DNA of 64,000 bases from Spongiivirga citrea (lineage in GTDB: Bacteria > Bacteroidota > Bacteroidia > Flavobacteriales > Flavobacteriaceae). Both the position numbers and the translations under genes were made by a program. Positions 17,454 to 26,597 of the stretch are shown piece by piece (the stretch's first letter is position 1; each line of letters begins with the position of its first letter). The notes below the pieces were generated by a model. It had not been told where the DNA came from. It did not search any database and saw nothing but the letters and a program-made list of their open reading frames with translations. The DNA is taken from positions 62,001-126,000 of the forward strand of contig NZ_JAABOQ010000002.1 in the NCBI RefSeq assembly GCF_010671565.1, given 5' to 3'.

Positions 17454-18842
17454 TTATTTAATCAATCGAGTATTGGGATAGGCTGCTTGCCATCCAAACC
17501 AAAAGGCATTAAAAGCGGGAATTCTTTTTAAAATATCACCTTTACTGCTCTTCAAATAATCTTCAGTAACTTTCCAAATAGTTCCATTAGTGTCAATTAA
17601 ATCACCATCTTTTGTGTAATTTTTAAATTGAATGTTCTGGCTTTCATACACCCGATTTGCTAGAGATCTGCTTGTTAGGACCACAAATTTTCGTCCTTTA
17701 ATCTCGTTATGGTAAATCCGATTATTTTTTAGGAATTTAACTGAAATGGCTAACGGGTCATTGGGGTGCTCATCCAATCGTATCGCTAGAATAGATGCTT
17801 TATTTTTTAACTGTTTATCTACAGAAGGTACATTGAACATGAGATTGTCCGTTGCGAAGTAGTTTTGATAAGCAACACCTTCACCATAATCTCTTTTATA
17901 ACCCGTATTTAAGGAGAGTACTTTGGTTTCCGGATGCAATTTTTTCCATTCTCCCCAGGTTGTGGTCACAACGCTGCGATATTCTAACTGAATGCCTTTG
18001 CCAACTAAGGGGCCTACGACTGGTTTGCCTTCCAAAGTACTCCATAATGATTGGGTTTCTTGATCGTACATTAATTTATTAGATCGATATAAAAAACCAC
18101 TAGTACCCATTTTATGCTGTTTGCCTTTGTGTTTGGTTTCATATAGAATAACGGTGCCGCAAAGTGTGCAATACACGCCGGCAACAGGTACCTTTCCAAC
18201 GACATCGGTAAACATTTCATGCCAAGCTAAAATTCGTTTAGGGTATGCTCTAGTATCTCCATTTACCGAAATTCCAAAAACGATATGATTGTCATTTAAA
18301 TAGTCGGCTTCATTTGCATTAATCATTTCTGGATCGCGAAGTGGTGGTATACCATCTTGTTTAACACCACCCCAGCGAATTTCATCAAAACGAATAAGCG
18401 CATCTTTTTGCCTAGCTATAAAATAAACTCTGAATTTCCGGTCTAAATAACTGTGAAGTTTAGCTTTGAAAATATGGTAATCTGGTAGAATTTTTTGTGG
18501 TTTATTCCACAAATACTCATACCATTTGTTAGCATCAAAAGCGAATTTCTTCCCAGTCTTTCTTTGCATCACACCTAGTAATTCGCTGCGCAGTTTATTG
18601 CCATCGGCAAAATACATGATCTCTAGCAACATGATTTCATATTCGGGTTGCCAGTTAGATTCAATATCGCTTAAAATTGCCTTTTGAACCTTGGTATCAC
18701 TTATAGATAATAAAGACAAAAACTGATTGATAACCGGATCTATTTGATCGGATGTCGTTGTATAAGATATATCAGATTCTTCAGCACTTAAAGTAAAGCT
18801 GAAGGAGAGAAGTATATAGAGAGCAAGAAGTTTTTTATGCAT
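17454..18842 (-). CDS. DUF3179 domain-containing secreted protein
   Basis: A 462-residue protein with a signal peptide (MHKKLLALYILLSFSFTLSAEE). Residues from about 170 onward match the DUF3179 family, with NGDTRAYPKRILAWHEMFTDVVGKVPVAGVYCTLCGTVILYE, a TSGFLYRSNKLMYDQETQSLWSTLEGKPVVGPL stretch, and a C-terminal YPNTRL. The family has no established activity that I know of. The conserved YCTLCGT cysteines suggest metal or redox chemistry, but this is speculation. An N-terminal helical segment of about 140 residues precedes the domain. It is followed at 43 bp by the GH3 gene on the same strand. Confidence 0.85.
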   Translation of the reverse strand: MHKKLLALYILLSFSFTLSAEESDISYTTTSDQIDPVINQFLSLLSISDTKVQKAILSDIESNWQPEYEIMLLEIMYFADGNKLRSELLGVMQRKTGKKFAFDANKWYEYLWNKPQKILPDYHIFKAKLHSYLDRKFRVYFIARQKDALIRFDEIRWGGVKQDGIPPLRDPEMINANEADYLNDNHIVFGISVNGDTRAYPKRILAWHEMFTDVVGKVPVAGVYCTLCGTVILYETKHKGKQHKMGTSGFLYRSNKLMYDQETQSLWSTLEGKPVVGPLVGKGIQLEYRSVVTTTWGEWKKLHPETKVLSLNTGYKRDYGEGVAYQNYFATDNLMFNVPSVDKQLKNKASILAIRLDEHPNDPLAISVKFLKNNRIYHNEIKGRKFVVLTSRSLANRVYESQNIQFKNYTKDGDLIDTNGTIWKVTEDYLKSSKGDILKRIPAFNAFWFGWQAAYPNTRLIK

Positions 18843-18887
18843 GTCGAATTTTTTAAATCAGTCGACATGCATAAATTAAACTAACAG

Positions 18888-19127
18888 TTATGCATTATGC
18901 GAACCATCGCAATACGGAGGATTTTTAGTGAGCTTGCAGGTGCATAACCAAGCTTCTTTAGCCTCTTCAACTTGAAAAGTAAGTGGAGTAGTAGCTTTTT
19001 CTTTTCTATGAGTACCATTACAAAAAGGTTGATCGCCGTGACCACAGCTGCACCAAGAATAATTCTTGTTTGCTTCTAGCTCGACTTTTATTGGGGCATC
19101 GCCACCACGAATGTTATTCTCTTTCAT
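18888..19127 (-). CDS. CDGSH iron-sulfur domain protein (two motifs)
   Basis: A 79-residue protein with two CDGSH motifs: C26-x-C28 ... C36-N-G-T-H40, and C62-x-C64 ... C73-D-G-S-H77. Each CxC...C...H set can bind one [2Fe-2S] cluster with 3 Cys and 1 His ligands. The first motif has CNGTH instead of CDGSH. Tandem-motif proteins of this length are common in bacteria and are soluble electron-transfer or redox-sensing proteins. It lies 45 bp upstream of the DUF3179 gene in the same direction, so co-transcription is possible. Confidence 0.9.
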   Translation of the reverse strand: MKENNIRGGDAPIKVELEANKNYSWCSCGHGDQPFCNGTHRKEKATTPLTFQVEEAKEAWLCTCKLTKNPPYCDGSHNA

Positions 19128-19233
19128 ATCAAATTAAATATAGATTAAAAATAAGATAAATTCGTTTTTAATGATTCTATATAACTACTGTTGCGATGGT
19201 ATTTGGGTTGGTCTTTTGGATGAAACTCAAAGC

Positions 19234-19270
19234 AAGGACACCTCCCTTAATCCCTCCTCAAGGAGGGAAA
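19234..19270 (-). repeat. Dispersed palindromic repeat, copy A
   Basis: On the minus strand: CCCTCC-TTGA-GGAGGG followed by ATTAAGGGAGGTGTCC. It shares layout and loop (TTGA) with the element near 47.59 kb, which reads CTCCCC-TTGA-GGGGAG followed by ATATAGAGGGGTGTTA. It lies between the CDGSH and ABC transporter genes. Confidence 0.55.
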
Positions 19271-19285
19271 CTCAGACGTTTTCAA

Positions 19286-19329
19286 CGTTTCTTGTATCTT
19301 ATTTCTTGTAGCGCAGCGGTCTTGTATCC
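19286..19329. repeat. CTTGTATCTT-type intergenic repeat, copy 1
   Basis: It contains CTTGTATCTTATTTCT and GCGCAGCGGTCTTGT. Near-identical blocks (15/16 direct, 14/15 inverted, compared by eye) recur at 24316-24376. It overlaps the stop region of the ABC transporter gene. Confidence 0.45.
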
Positions 19330-21075
19330 CTATATTCTAGCCTGATAGGTATACAACTCAAAATAGCGACCTTCTTTTTCTATTAGATCATCGTGAGTGC
19401 CTCGTTCAGCAATCTCTCCTTTTTCTATTACAAGTATTTGATCTGCTTTACGAATAGTGCTTAGCCTGTGAGCAATAACAAAAGTTGTTCTTCCTTTCAT
19501 CAACTCAGCTAAACTTTTTTGAATTAAGGCTTCGCTTTCAGTATCGAGATTCGAAGTGGCTTCATCTAAGATGATAATTTTAGGATTAGCCAAAATGGCC
19601 CGTGCAATAGCAATTCGTTGGCGTTGTCCTCCAGATAATTTAACTCCGCGCTCTCCGATAAGAGTATCTAAGCCTTCGTCAAATCGATCCGTAAACTCGT
19701 TTACATAGGCCGCCTTTGCGGCTTGTTGTAGTTCTTCTTCAGTCGCATTAGGTCTGGGAAATAAAATGTTTTGACGTATGGATCCTTCGAACAAGAATTC
19801 ATCCTGCAAAACCACTCCTAAATACTTTCTATAATCACTTAGTTTTACTTTTGATAGGTCGACATCATCAATGGTGATTAATCCTGATTTTGGATTTAGA
19901 AATGTTGCTGCTAAACCGGCTATTGTAGATTTTCCCGAACCTGAACTTCCAACAAGAGCGGTTACCGATCCTGCCTTAGCTTCGAAACTTACATTATTAA
20001 TTACTTGTTTTTCCTCTTCATATTCAAAAGACACATCATTAAATATGATATCTCCTTTAATGCTAGTTAATGGAAGGTTTCTAGTTTGTTCATTTTGTTC
20101 AGGAGTCATATTCATCAACTCCTCTGTACGATCCAGACCTGCAAGCGCTTCGGTTAATTGACTGCCAATATTACTCATCTGAACAATGGGTGCGATCATT
20201 AGACCTAAAATGAATGTAAAGAATAAAAACTCACCGATTGTCATGCTTCCTTCTATGATGTAATAACCACCCATTCCTAAGATACCGGTTGTAGCTACAC
20301 CTAATAAAAAGGTGGATGAGCTTGTCATAAAAGCAGTTGCTGTCAAACTCTTTTTTACATTCTGAAATAAGCGATCTACACCTTCTTCAAATGATTTGTT
20401 CTCCTGTTGTTCGGCATTAAAACCTTTAATAACCCGAACGCCGGCTAAGGTTTCTGTTAGTCTACCGGTAACTTCGGCATTGATAACACCTCTTTTTCTA
20501 AAAATAGGGCGTATGTATTTAAAGGCTTTCAAGGCAATAACTCCAAAAATTGACAATGGAATGAATACGAATAATGTCATCCATGGATTCAGGCTAATAA
20601 GAATGAATAGAGACACAATAGCGGTAAACGTTCCTCCGACCAGTTGGACCAAGCCTGTACCGATCAAATTACGAACACCTTCAACATCACTCATAATCCG
20701 GGAGACTAATGCCCCGGATTTAGTATTATCAAAAAAGCTAATAGGCAAGGAGAGTACCTTTTTCTGGACCTGCGCTCGCAATTCCGATATTAAAAATTGT
20801 GCTTGAACGCTTAATATTTTAGTTAATAAGAATGAGGTTATCGCCTGCACTAAAATTGCAGCAACTACAATTAAAACGAGATTTAATAATTCACCTTTTT
20901 GTTCCTTGGGAATTATTTCATCCATCAAGACCTTGGTTTTCCAAGGCAATACAAGACTAGCAAGTCGGCTAATAATGATTAAAACAAGACCTATAAAAAC
21001 GAGATTACGTCTAGGCCAGATAATGGTTTTAAATGCTTTACCAATGCTGACCTTGTTTTTCTTTTTCTTTGCCAT
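19330..21075 (-). CDS. ABC exporter, fused membrane and ATPase domains (MsbA-type)
   Basis: A 581-residue half-transporter that would work as a homodimer. Residues 25-310 hold six membrane helices of the type IV exporter fold. Residues 340-580 hold the ATPase, with Walker A GSSGSGKST, signature LSGGQRQR, Walker B IIILDEATSNLD, and the H-loop IAHRLSTI. The family flips lipids, lipid A precursors or drugs across the inner membrane. It carries no peptidase or other accessory domain, so the substrate cannot be named. It lies in tandem with the acyltransferase-like gene (33-bp gap), and both may share a promoter upstream of that gene. Confidence 0.92.
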   Translation of the reverse strand: MAKKKKNKVSIGKAFKTIIWPRRNLVFIGLVLIIISRLASLVLPWKTKVLMDEIIPKEQKGELLNLVLIVVAAILVQAITSFLLTKILSVQAQFLISELRAQVQKKVLSLPISFFDNTKSGALVSRIMSDVEGVRNLIGTGLVQLVGGTFTAIVSLFILISLNPWMTLFVFIPLSIFGVIALKAFKYIRPIFRKRGVINAEVTGRLTETLAGVRVIKGFNAEQQENKSFEEGVDRLFQNVKKSLTATAFMTSSSTFLLGVATTGILGMGGYYIIEGSMTIGEFLFFTFILGLMIAPIVQMSNIGSQLTEALAGLDRTEELMNMTPEQNEQTRNLPLTSIKGDIIFNDVSFEYEEEKQVINNVSFEAKAGSVTALVGSSGSGKSTIAGLAATFLNPKSGLITIDDVDLSKVKLSDYRKYLGVVLQDEFLFEGSIRQNILFPRPNATEEELQQAAKAAYVNEFTDRFDEGLDTLIGERGVKLSGGQRQRIAIARAILANPKIIILDEATSNLDTESEALIQKSLAELMKGRTTFVIAHRLSTIRKADQILVIEKGEIAERGTHDDLIEKEGRYFELYTYQARI

Positions 21076-21108
21076 ATACAGGCAAAAATAAGTGGATTTT
21101 GTAGAAAT

Positions 21109-22284
21109 CTATCGTGTACGCTGTCTAATAATTCGGTAGCGAGCAACAAGATTTGTTTTCAAGCGAATCAAAGATTGTAAGCCTTTCTGTTTTAGGCTAC
21201 CTAACAAGCTAAAAAACGCCGGCTCTAATCTGTAGTATTGTAAAACCAGTATACAAACGACAAGTATAAAAGTCAATGCTCCCAAGAAAGCAGCTATCGG
21301 ACTCAGACTGTTATAAAAGAATTTCGAAAGACCTATTCCGGTTAAACTTCCATAGAGAATAACAAAATGAATGATGTAAATAGAAAGTGTCTTACTACCC
21401 AGATCAACTACTAGTTTTCTTTCGAATCGCTTTCTGAAAATCGCAAACAATGCAAAAATTATGAGTACATCGCCCATTCGTGTAAACAGGTAATTGTAAT
21501 TGGAAGAAGCGAAGAAAATTTCAATACCAGTAAGATCATAAATAAGACCTAAACACCAGCTAGAAGTAAATAACAATACCGATCCTATAATCAATAAGGT
21601 GTATATAAACCACTTGTAAAAATCGGTTCTTTCGACATTATTTTTAAATACCAATGCAATGAATCCACCTGCCGAAACATAGCCGAACCAAGGAAAAATG
21701 GTGAATACCGATCCGTTTGCTTTAGTAAACCAGTTTGCCAAAAATTCAGGTAAAAAAGCGAAGTCGTAGGCAGCATAAGTGCGTTCCCAAAGAAATATGA
21801 CTATCGCTAAACATAACAAGGTATATTGAAAAATCTTTTCAGAGACCTTAGAGAACAGCAGATATAATCCGATTATTAATAAAATAGATATTCCTATAAT
21901 CTGTAATACATTTATTAAGAAGAAATAACTACCCAAATTACCCCAAAGTAGTGAGGTTAAACTAAAGTGTAAGGCGTAGCCCCATAAAATGAGTTTTAGG
22001 GCTCGTTTAATTCCTTTTTTAACTCTAGGATTTTGGAATCCTTTTTGGCCTTTTTTGAGTAACAAAAAGACAAAAACAAAACCAGTTATGGTAAAGAACA
22101 TGGGAGCTGTGATACCTCTAAAATATTCCCATAGGTTGTAGAAGAAGTTCGTTTTATCTTTAAATTCTTCAGCTAATAACGAACTAACAAAATGCCCTTG
22201 CAACATCATTAAGATGGCAAATGCACGGATTGCATCTATAAAATAGATTCTGTTGCTGCTTATCTTCACTTTAGGCGTTTCCAT
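21109..22284 (-). CDS. Polytopic HGSNAT/DUF1624-like acyltransferase family membrane protein
   Basis: A 391-residue integral membrane protein with about ten helices. The N-terminus, RIYFIDAIRAFAILMMLQGHFVSSLL, followed by GITAPMFFTITGFVFVFLLLKKG, matches the DUF1624/heparan-alpha-glucosaminide N-acetyltransferase clan. Within that clan the conserved D-x-x-R and GH of the first helix are here Asp18, Arg21 and His29. Members acetylate sugars or lipids across the membrane. The neighbouring ABC exporter may hint at an envelope lipid or glycan substrate, but that is inference. The C-terminus is strongly basic. Confidence 0.78.
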   Translation of the reverse strand: METPKVKISSNRIYFIDAIRAFAILMMLQGHFVSSLLAEEFKDKTNFFYNLWEYFRGITAPMFFTITGFVFVFLLLKKGQKGFQNPRVKKGIKRALKLILWGYALHFSLTSLLWGNLGSYFFLINVLQIIGISILLIIGLYLLFSKVSEKIFQYTLLCLAIVIFLWERTYAAYDFAFLPEFLANWFTKANGSVFTIFPWFGYVSAGGFIALVFKNNVERTDFYKWFIYTLLIIGSVLLFTSSWCLGLIYDLTGIEIFFASSNYNYLFTRMGDVLIIFALFAIFRKRFERKLVVDLGSKTLSIYIIHFVILYGSLTGIGLSKFFYNSLSPIAAFLGALTFILVVCILVLQYYRLEPAFFSLLGSLKQKGLQSLIRLKTNLVARYRIIRQRTR

Positions 22285-22437
22285 CTATATACGTTAATGC
22301 CAGTATATTGGACGTTTTCAAGGCAAAAGTACTCTTTTTTAAACGATGTTAGGTTTTACCGGAATATTTGCCTTCAACATGCCTGCAGAAATTAAACTTA
22401 ATGGTTAATTTTATATCGAATTTATCTGAATATCGAT

Positions 22438-22980
22438 ATGGCATCAATTTTAGCTTTTAATGGAAGTAATAGTAGTAAATCTATCAATTATGAATTGGTA
22501 AAATACGCATCAAGCTTAATTCAAGACCACGAGGTTAATTTGCTGAAAATGTCACGATATCCTTTTCCTATGTATAGTGAAGATTTGGAAAAGAGTGATG
22601 GCTATTTGAATTCTCTTATAGAGTTAAAAAATGATATTGTTTCGGCCGATGGGCTTATCATATCAGTTAACGAGCATAATACTATGTTATCGGCATACTT
22701 CAAAAATCTTATTGATTGGCTTTCTAGAATAGAACGAAAGTTTTTAAAAGATACGAAGTTGTTATTATTAAGTACTTCTCCTGGACAACGTGGAGCACAA
22801 ACGGCGCTTTCTTTAGCTAAAGATGTATTGCCGAGATTTGGTGCAGAAATATATGATGCTTTTTGCCTACCCTCGTTTAATGAGAATTTTTCTATGGATT
22901 CTAAATCGATTTCTAATGTTGAATTAGATGACCAATTAAAGACCATTGTAACTGGATTTTCTAATCAATTTTCTGACTAG
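22438..22980 (+). CDS. NADPH-dependent FMN reductase family flavoprotein
   Basis: A 180-residue flavodoxin-fold protein. The N-terminal FNGSNSSKSIN corresponds to the FMN phosphate loop (GSxRxxS-type). The SADGLIISVNEHNTMLSAYFKNLIDWLSR segment is the conserved flavin-binding and dimer region of NADPH-dependent FMN reductases, and LLLLSTSPGQRGA follows in the usual order. It reduces flavin or quinone-type substrates with NAD(P)H in the cytosol. It abuts pabB directly, with stop TAG followed at once by GTG, so the two are almost certainly co-translated. Confidence 0.88.
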   Translation: MASILAFNGSNSSKSINYELVKYASSLIQDHEVNLLKMSRYPFPMYSEDLEKSDGYLNSLIELKNDIVSADGLIISVNEHNTMLSAYFKNLIDWLSRIERKFLKDTKLLLLSTSPGQRGAQTALSLAKDVLPRFGAEIYDAFCLPSFNENFSMDSKSISNVELDDQLKTIVTGFSNQFSD

Positions 22981-24297
22981 GTGCGAAGCAGCTTTAGCCA
23001 GTCGCTATTAAATACCAAAAAGTTTAAACGCCAATTACTACAATGGGCGCAGCAATTTGATGATGTAATTTGGTTAGATAGTAATGAAATTGATCATCCT
23101 TATGCGGAATATGATGCAATATTGGCTGTGGATGCTTTTACCTCTTTAAAAACAGATTTCTCAGGTGCTTTTGATCAATTAAAAGAATATAAAAACACCA
23201 CTCAAGATTGGATTTTTGGATATCTAACCTATGATCTTAAAAATGATGTTGAGCGTCTAGCATCTAAAAATCACGATGGTTTAGGATTTGCTGATGTTCA
23301 TTTTTTCCAACCTAAAAAGCTCTTTCTTTTAAAAGGGAATACTATCGAGCTTCACTATTTACGAATGTGTGATGATGAAATGGAGTTGGATTTAAAAGAA
23401 ATAGCTGCCACCAATATACCAAGTCTTCAATCGATTATAGAAAAGAAGAACAATGGAACCGAGCCGCCAGTAAAGATCAAGCTTCGAATTCATAAAGAAG
23501 CCTATTATGAAAAATTAGAAAAACTCTTGGCACATATCCATCGAGGTGATATTTATGAAGCTAATTTTTGCCAGGAATTTTATGCCGAAGATGCACATAT
23601 TAATCCGATAGAGACCTATTTAAATTTAAACGATATTTCAACACCTCCATTTGCCACTTTTATGAAGTTAGATGAACTGTATTTGTTATCAGCTTCTCCC
23701 GAACGTTATTTAAAGAAAAATGGGAATTCGGTCATCTCGCAACCTATAAAAGGAACCGCCAAACGATCGGAAAATAGAGAAGAGGATATCGAGTTGGCAA
23801 AAGCACTTAAAAATGATCCTAAAGAACGATCCGAAAATGTAATGATAGTAGATCTAGTGCGAAATGATTTGTCTAAACACGCTCTAAAGGGAAGTGTTCA
23901 GGTTGAAGAATTATGCGAGGTGTACTCCTTTAAGCAAGTGCATCAAATGATCTCAACAGTGACAGCAAAAGTAGCTGATACCAGAGATGCTCTTGATGTT
24001 ATTGAAGCTTCATTTCCAATGGGTAGTATGACAGGCGCCCCAAAGATTTCGGCAATGAATATAATTGAAGAATTGGAGGAAACTAAAAGAGGTATTTACT
24101 CAGGTGCGGTGGGGTATTTTACTCCAGATGATGATTTTGATTTTAATGTCATCATCCGAAGTATTTTATACAATAGCGCAACAAGCTATGTTTCCTATTC
24201 TGTCGGAGGGGCAATAACTGCGGAATCAATCCCAGAAAAAGAGTATGAGGAGTGCTTGATAAAAGCGAAGGCAATGCGCCAGGTACTTGAGGGTTGA
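22981..24297 (+). CDS. pabB: Aminodeoxychorismate synthase component I
   Basis: PabB converts chorismate plus ammonia to 4-amino-4-deoxychorismate for folate synthesis. The 438-residue protein has the chorismate-binding domain in order: RGDIYEANFCQEF, SASPERYLK, QPIKGTAKRS, ENVMIVDLVRNDLSKHA, GSMTGAPKISAMNIIEELE, and the C-terminal YSVGGAITAESIPEKEYEECLIKAKA. PIKGT, with lysine where anthranilate synthase has alanine, favours PabB over TrpE. The start is GTG, immediately after the stop of the FMN reductase gene. No amidotransferase PabA is adjacent. Confidence 0.9.
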   Translation: MRSSFSQSLLNTKKFKRQLLQWAQQFDDVIWLDSNEIDHPYAEYDAILAVDAFTSLKTDFSGAFDQLKEYKNTTQDWIFGYLTYDLKNDVERLASKNHDGLGFADVHFFQPKKLFLLKGNTIELHYLRMCDDEMELDLKEIAATNIPSLQSIIEKKNNGTEPPVKIKLRIHKEAYYEKLEKLLAHIHRGDIYEANFCQEFYAEDAHINPIETYLNLNDISTPPFATFMKLDELYLLSASPERYLKKNGNSVISQPIKGTAKRSENREEDIELAKALKNDPKERSENVMIVDLVRNDLSKHALKGSVQVEELCEVYSFKQVHQMISTVTAKVADTRDALDVIEASFPMGSMTGAPKISAMNIIEELEETKRGIYSGAVGYFTPDDDFDFNVIIRSILYNSATSYVSYSVGGAITAESIPEKEYEECLIKAKAMRQVLEG

Positions 24298-24311
24298 TTA
24301 AGCACAGCTTC

Positions 24312-24392
24312 AGAAACAAGACCGCTACGCTTTAGATCCAAGAAGCAAGATTATTTTGTCTTGTATCTTACTTCTTTATTCTTGAATCTATG
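24312..24392. repeat. CTTGTATCTT-type intergenic repeat, copy 2
   Basis: ACAAGACCGCTACGC at 24316-24330 is the reverse complement, with one mismatch, of a block at 19311-19325. CTTGTATCTTACTTCT at 24360-24375 is a direct near-copy of 19291-19306. The 168-bp gap between pabB and the lipase gene holds nothing else recognisable. Confidence 0.45.
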
Positions 24393-24465
24393 TTCTCAAT
24401 GAAGTCCGTATATGAAGAGCGTAATGGAATTATCTCGATTCAATTTTAGATAGTAACTTTAGCCC

Positions 24466-25290
24466 ATGAAGCATCAAGAGTTTTTCTTAAAAAAATACCA
24501 CAAACAAATATTCGCTCAATCTTGGTCGCCAGATAGACCCAAAGCCGTTATCTTATTGGTCCATGGTTTTGGTGAGCATTCTACCCGTTACGCCGATTTT
24601 GTTGTGCCAACACTAGTTGAGAATGAATATGCCATTTTTACCTATGATAATATTGGACACGGAAAATCAACTGGAAAGCGAGGAGACTGCGAGAGTTATG
24701 AGCAACTCATGGCCATTTTAAATGATGCTTATGATGAAGTAAGAGAACGTTTTGTTGATCTTCCTGTATTTTTGTATGGTCACAGCTTAGGTGGTAATCT
24801 AGTTATTAATTATACCTTGCGCATTGAGCCTGGAGTAAAAGGTACAATTGCTTCAAGTCCGTATTTAAGGTTAGCATTTAAGCCACCAAAATGGAAAATG
24901 AGTATTGGAAAGTTGTTTTACAAAATTGCTCCATCAATTACCTTATCCGCTGGCCTTGAAGTAAATCACCTTACAAGAGATAAGGCTGAGGTAAAGAAAT
25001 ATGAAAATGACCCTTTAGTTCATGACAATGTAAGTCCGATGTATTCGTTTCCTATTATGGAAGCAGGAGAATGGGCTATTTCAAATGCCGATCATTTAAA
25101 AACACCTATGTTTGTTGCGCATGGTACAGGCGATAAGGTAACAAGCCACAAAGCGTCAGAAGAATTTGCGAATGGAAGCCCTAAAGCAACTATTCGGCTT
25201 TTTGATGGTGGATACCACGAAATGCACAACGATTTCCATAAACAGGATTTCATGGATGCTTTAATCACCTGGATGAATAAACAGCTGTGA
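24466..25290 (+). CDS. Alpha/beta hydrolase, monoacylglycerol lipase-like
   Basis: A 274-residue hydrolase of the S33/Hydrolase_4 type. Motifs are the oxyanion HGFGEHSTRY, the nucleophile elbow GHSLGG, an acid Asp in GTGDKVT, and the catalytic His in GGYHEMHND. This pattern is typical of monoglyceride lipases and lysophospholipases. It has no signal peptide, so it is cytosolic or membrane-peripheral. It overlaps tilS by 4 bp (GTGA), indicating translational coupling, although the two functions are unrelated as far as known. Confidence 0.88.
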   Translation: MKHQEFFLKKYHKQIFAQSWSPDRPKAVILLVHGFGEHSTRYADFVVPTLVENEYAIFTYDNIGHGKSTGKRGDCESYEQLMAILNDAYDEVRERFVDLPVFLYGHSLGGNLVINYTLRIEPGVKGTIASSPYLRLAFKPPKWKMSIGKLFYKIAPSITLSAGLEVNHLTRDKAEVKKYENDPLVHDNVSPMYSFPIMEAGEWAISNADHLKTPMFVAHGTGDKVTSHKASEEFANGSPKATIRLFDGGYHEMHNDFHKQDFMDALITWMNKQL

Positions 25291-26597
25291 AAACCGCATT
25301 TTCTGATCATATTGATACCAATTTCCCTTTTCTTAAAAAAGGAAAATTACTTATTGCCGTTAGTGGAGGGCTGGATAGTGTTGTTTTAACACACTTATTA
25401 CATTCCTTGTCACTAGATTGCACCTTAGCTCATTGTAATTTTAAATTACGTGGAGAAGAAAGTGATGCTGATGAGGCTTTTGTTATTGCTTTGGGTGAAA
25501 CCTTGAATTTTGAGGTGTTTACCCAATCGTTCAATACTGACGAGTATGCCAGCAATAGTGGTATTTCTATTCAAATGGCAGCGCGCGAATTGCGATACGA
25601 TTGGTTTTATGATCTATCAAATCAGTTTGGTTTTGATGCCATTCTTACTGCACATCATGCAAATGATAATCTGGAAACTTTATTGATTAATCTCACTCGA
25701 TCAACTGGAATAGAAGGCTTGCTAGGAATACCAGAACAAAATAATAGTATTGTGAGACCTTTGTTATCCTTTGACCGAAAAGAGATTGAAGAGTACGCAA
25801 AAAAACATGAATTAGAATGGAGAGAAGATGCGAGTAATTCTGATGAAAAATACTTTCGTAACGCGATTAGGCATCATATCATTCCTGAGTTAGAAAAACT
25901 GAATCCGCGGATAAATAGATCGGTCAAGCAAACACAGGAGCATTTGGCAGATAGCTGGCAATTGGTTGAGGACCGAATTGAATGGCTTAAAAATGAACTC
26001 GAACCGGAATGGAGTGATGGAAAATTGAAGATTGATAAATTGAAAGAATTATCCAATACCAAAGCCTATTTATATTATTTATTAAAGGACTACGGATTTA
26101 CAGAATGGGATGATGTCGTTGGCTTATTATCAACAAGTCCAGGAAAGAAAGTCACATCGAGAACACATACCTTGCTAAAAGACCGTGATTACCTGATTTT
26201 AAAGGCTGTTGACGAGGTTGCGAATGGTGCTGCTTATTTGATAGAGGAAGGCGCAGAGGCACTTACTGAACCAGTTTTATTGCAAATTACAACAGATAAT
26301 ACGATCATTAACGAATCAAATAGTGAGTTGTTTGTGGATAAAGAAACGTTAAAATTCCCTCTTACGTTAAGAAAATGGGAAAAAGGCGACTATTTTTATC
26401 CACTAGGGATGCAAGGCAAGAAAAAGAAGCTAAGCAAGTTTTTTAAAGATGAAAAATATTCCCTTTTTGATAAGCAAGCACAATGGTTGTTGTGCTCTGA
26501 TGAGAAAATCGTTTGGGTAGTTGGTAAACGAGCAGATGATCGATTTAAGGTAACGGAAAAAACAACCACAGTTTTAAAATTCAAACAAACCGAATGA
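25287..26597 (+). CDS. tilS: tRNA(Ile)-lysidine synthase
   Basis: TilS uses ATP and lysine to convert C34 of the CAU-anticodon tRNA(Ile) to lysidine, which is needed to read AUA codons. The 436-residue protein has the PP-loop SGGLDS at residues 26-31, the family run LTAHHANDNLETLLINLTRSTGIEGLLGI, and the RNA-recognition C-terminal domain with LRKWEKGDYFYPLGMQGKKKKLSKFFKDEK. The start is GTG, overlapping the hydrolase stop. The next gene (dsbD) overlaps by ATGA, making a three-gene coupled string. Confidence 0.95.
   Translation: MKTAFSDHIDTNFPFLKKGKLLIAVSGGLDSVVLTHLLHSLSLDCTLAHCNFKLRGEESDADEAFVIALGETLNFEVFTQSFNTDEYASNSGISIQMAARELRYDWFYDLSNQFGFDAILTAHHANDNLETLLINLTRSTGIEGLLGIPEQNNSIVRPLLSFDRKEIEEYAKKHELEWREDASNSDEKYFRNAIRHHIIPELEKLNPRINRSVKQTQEHLADSWQLVEDRIEWLKNELEPEWSDGKLKIDKLKELSNTKAYLYYLLKDYGFTEWDDVVGLLSTSPGKKVTSRTHTLLKDRDYLILKAVDEVANGAAYLIEEGAEALTEPVLLQITTDNTIINESNSELFVDKETLKFPLTLRKWEKGDYFYPLGMQGKKKKLSKFFKDEKYSLFDKQAQWLLCSDEKIVWVVGKRADDRFKVTEKTTTVLKFKQTE

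Noticed and set aside
20396-20806. Open frame of 136 codons on the plus strand opposite the ABC exporter gene
   Set aside because: It lies wholly inside a strongly supported transporter gene, and its translation shows no family pattern.
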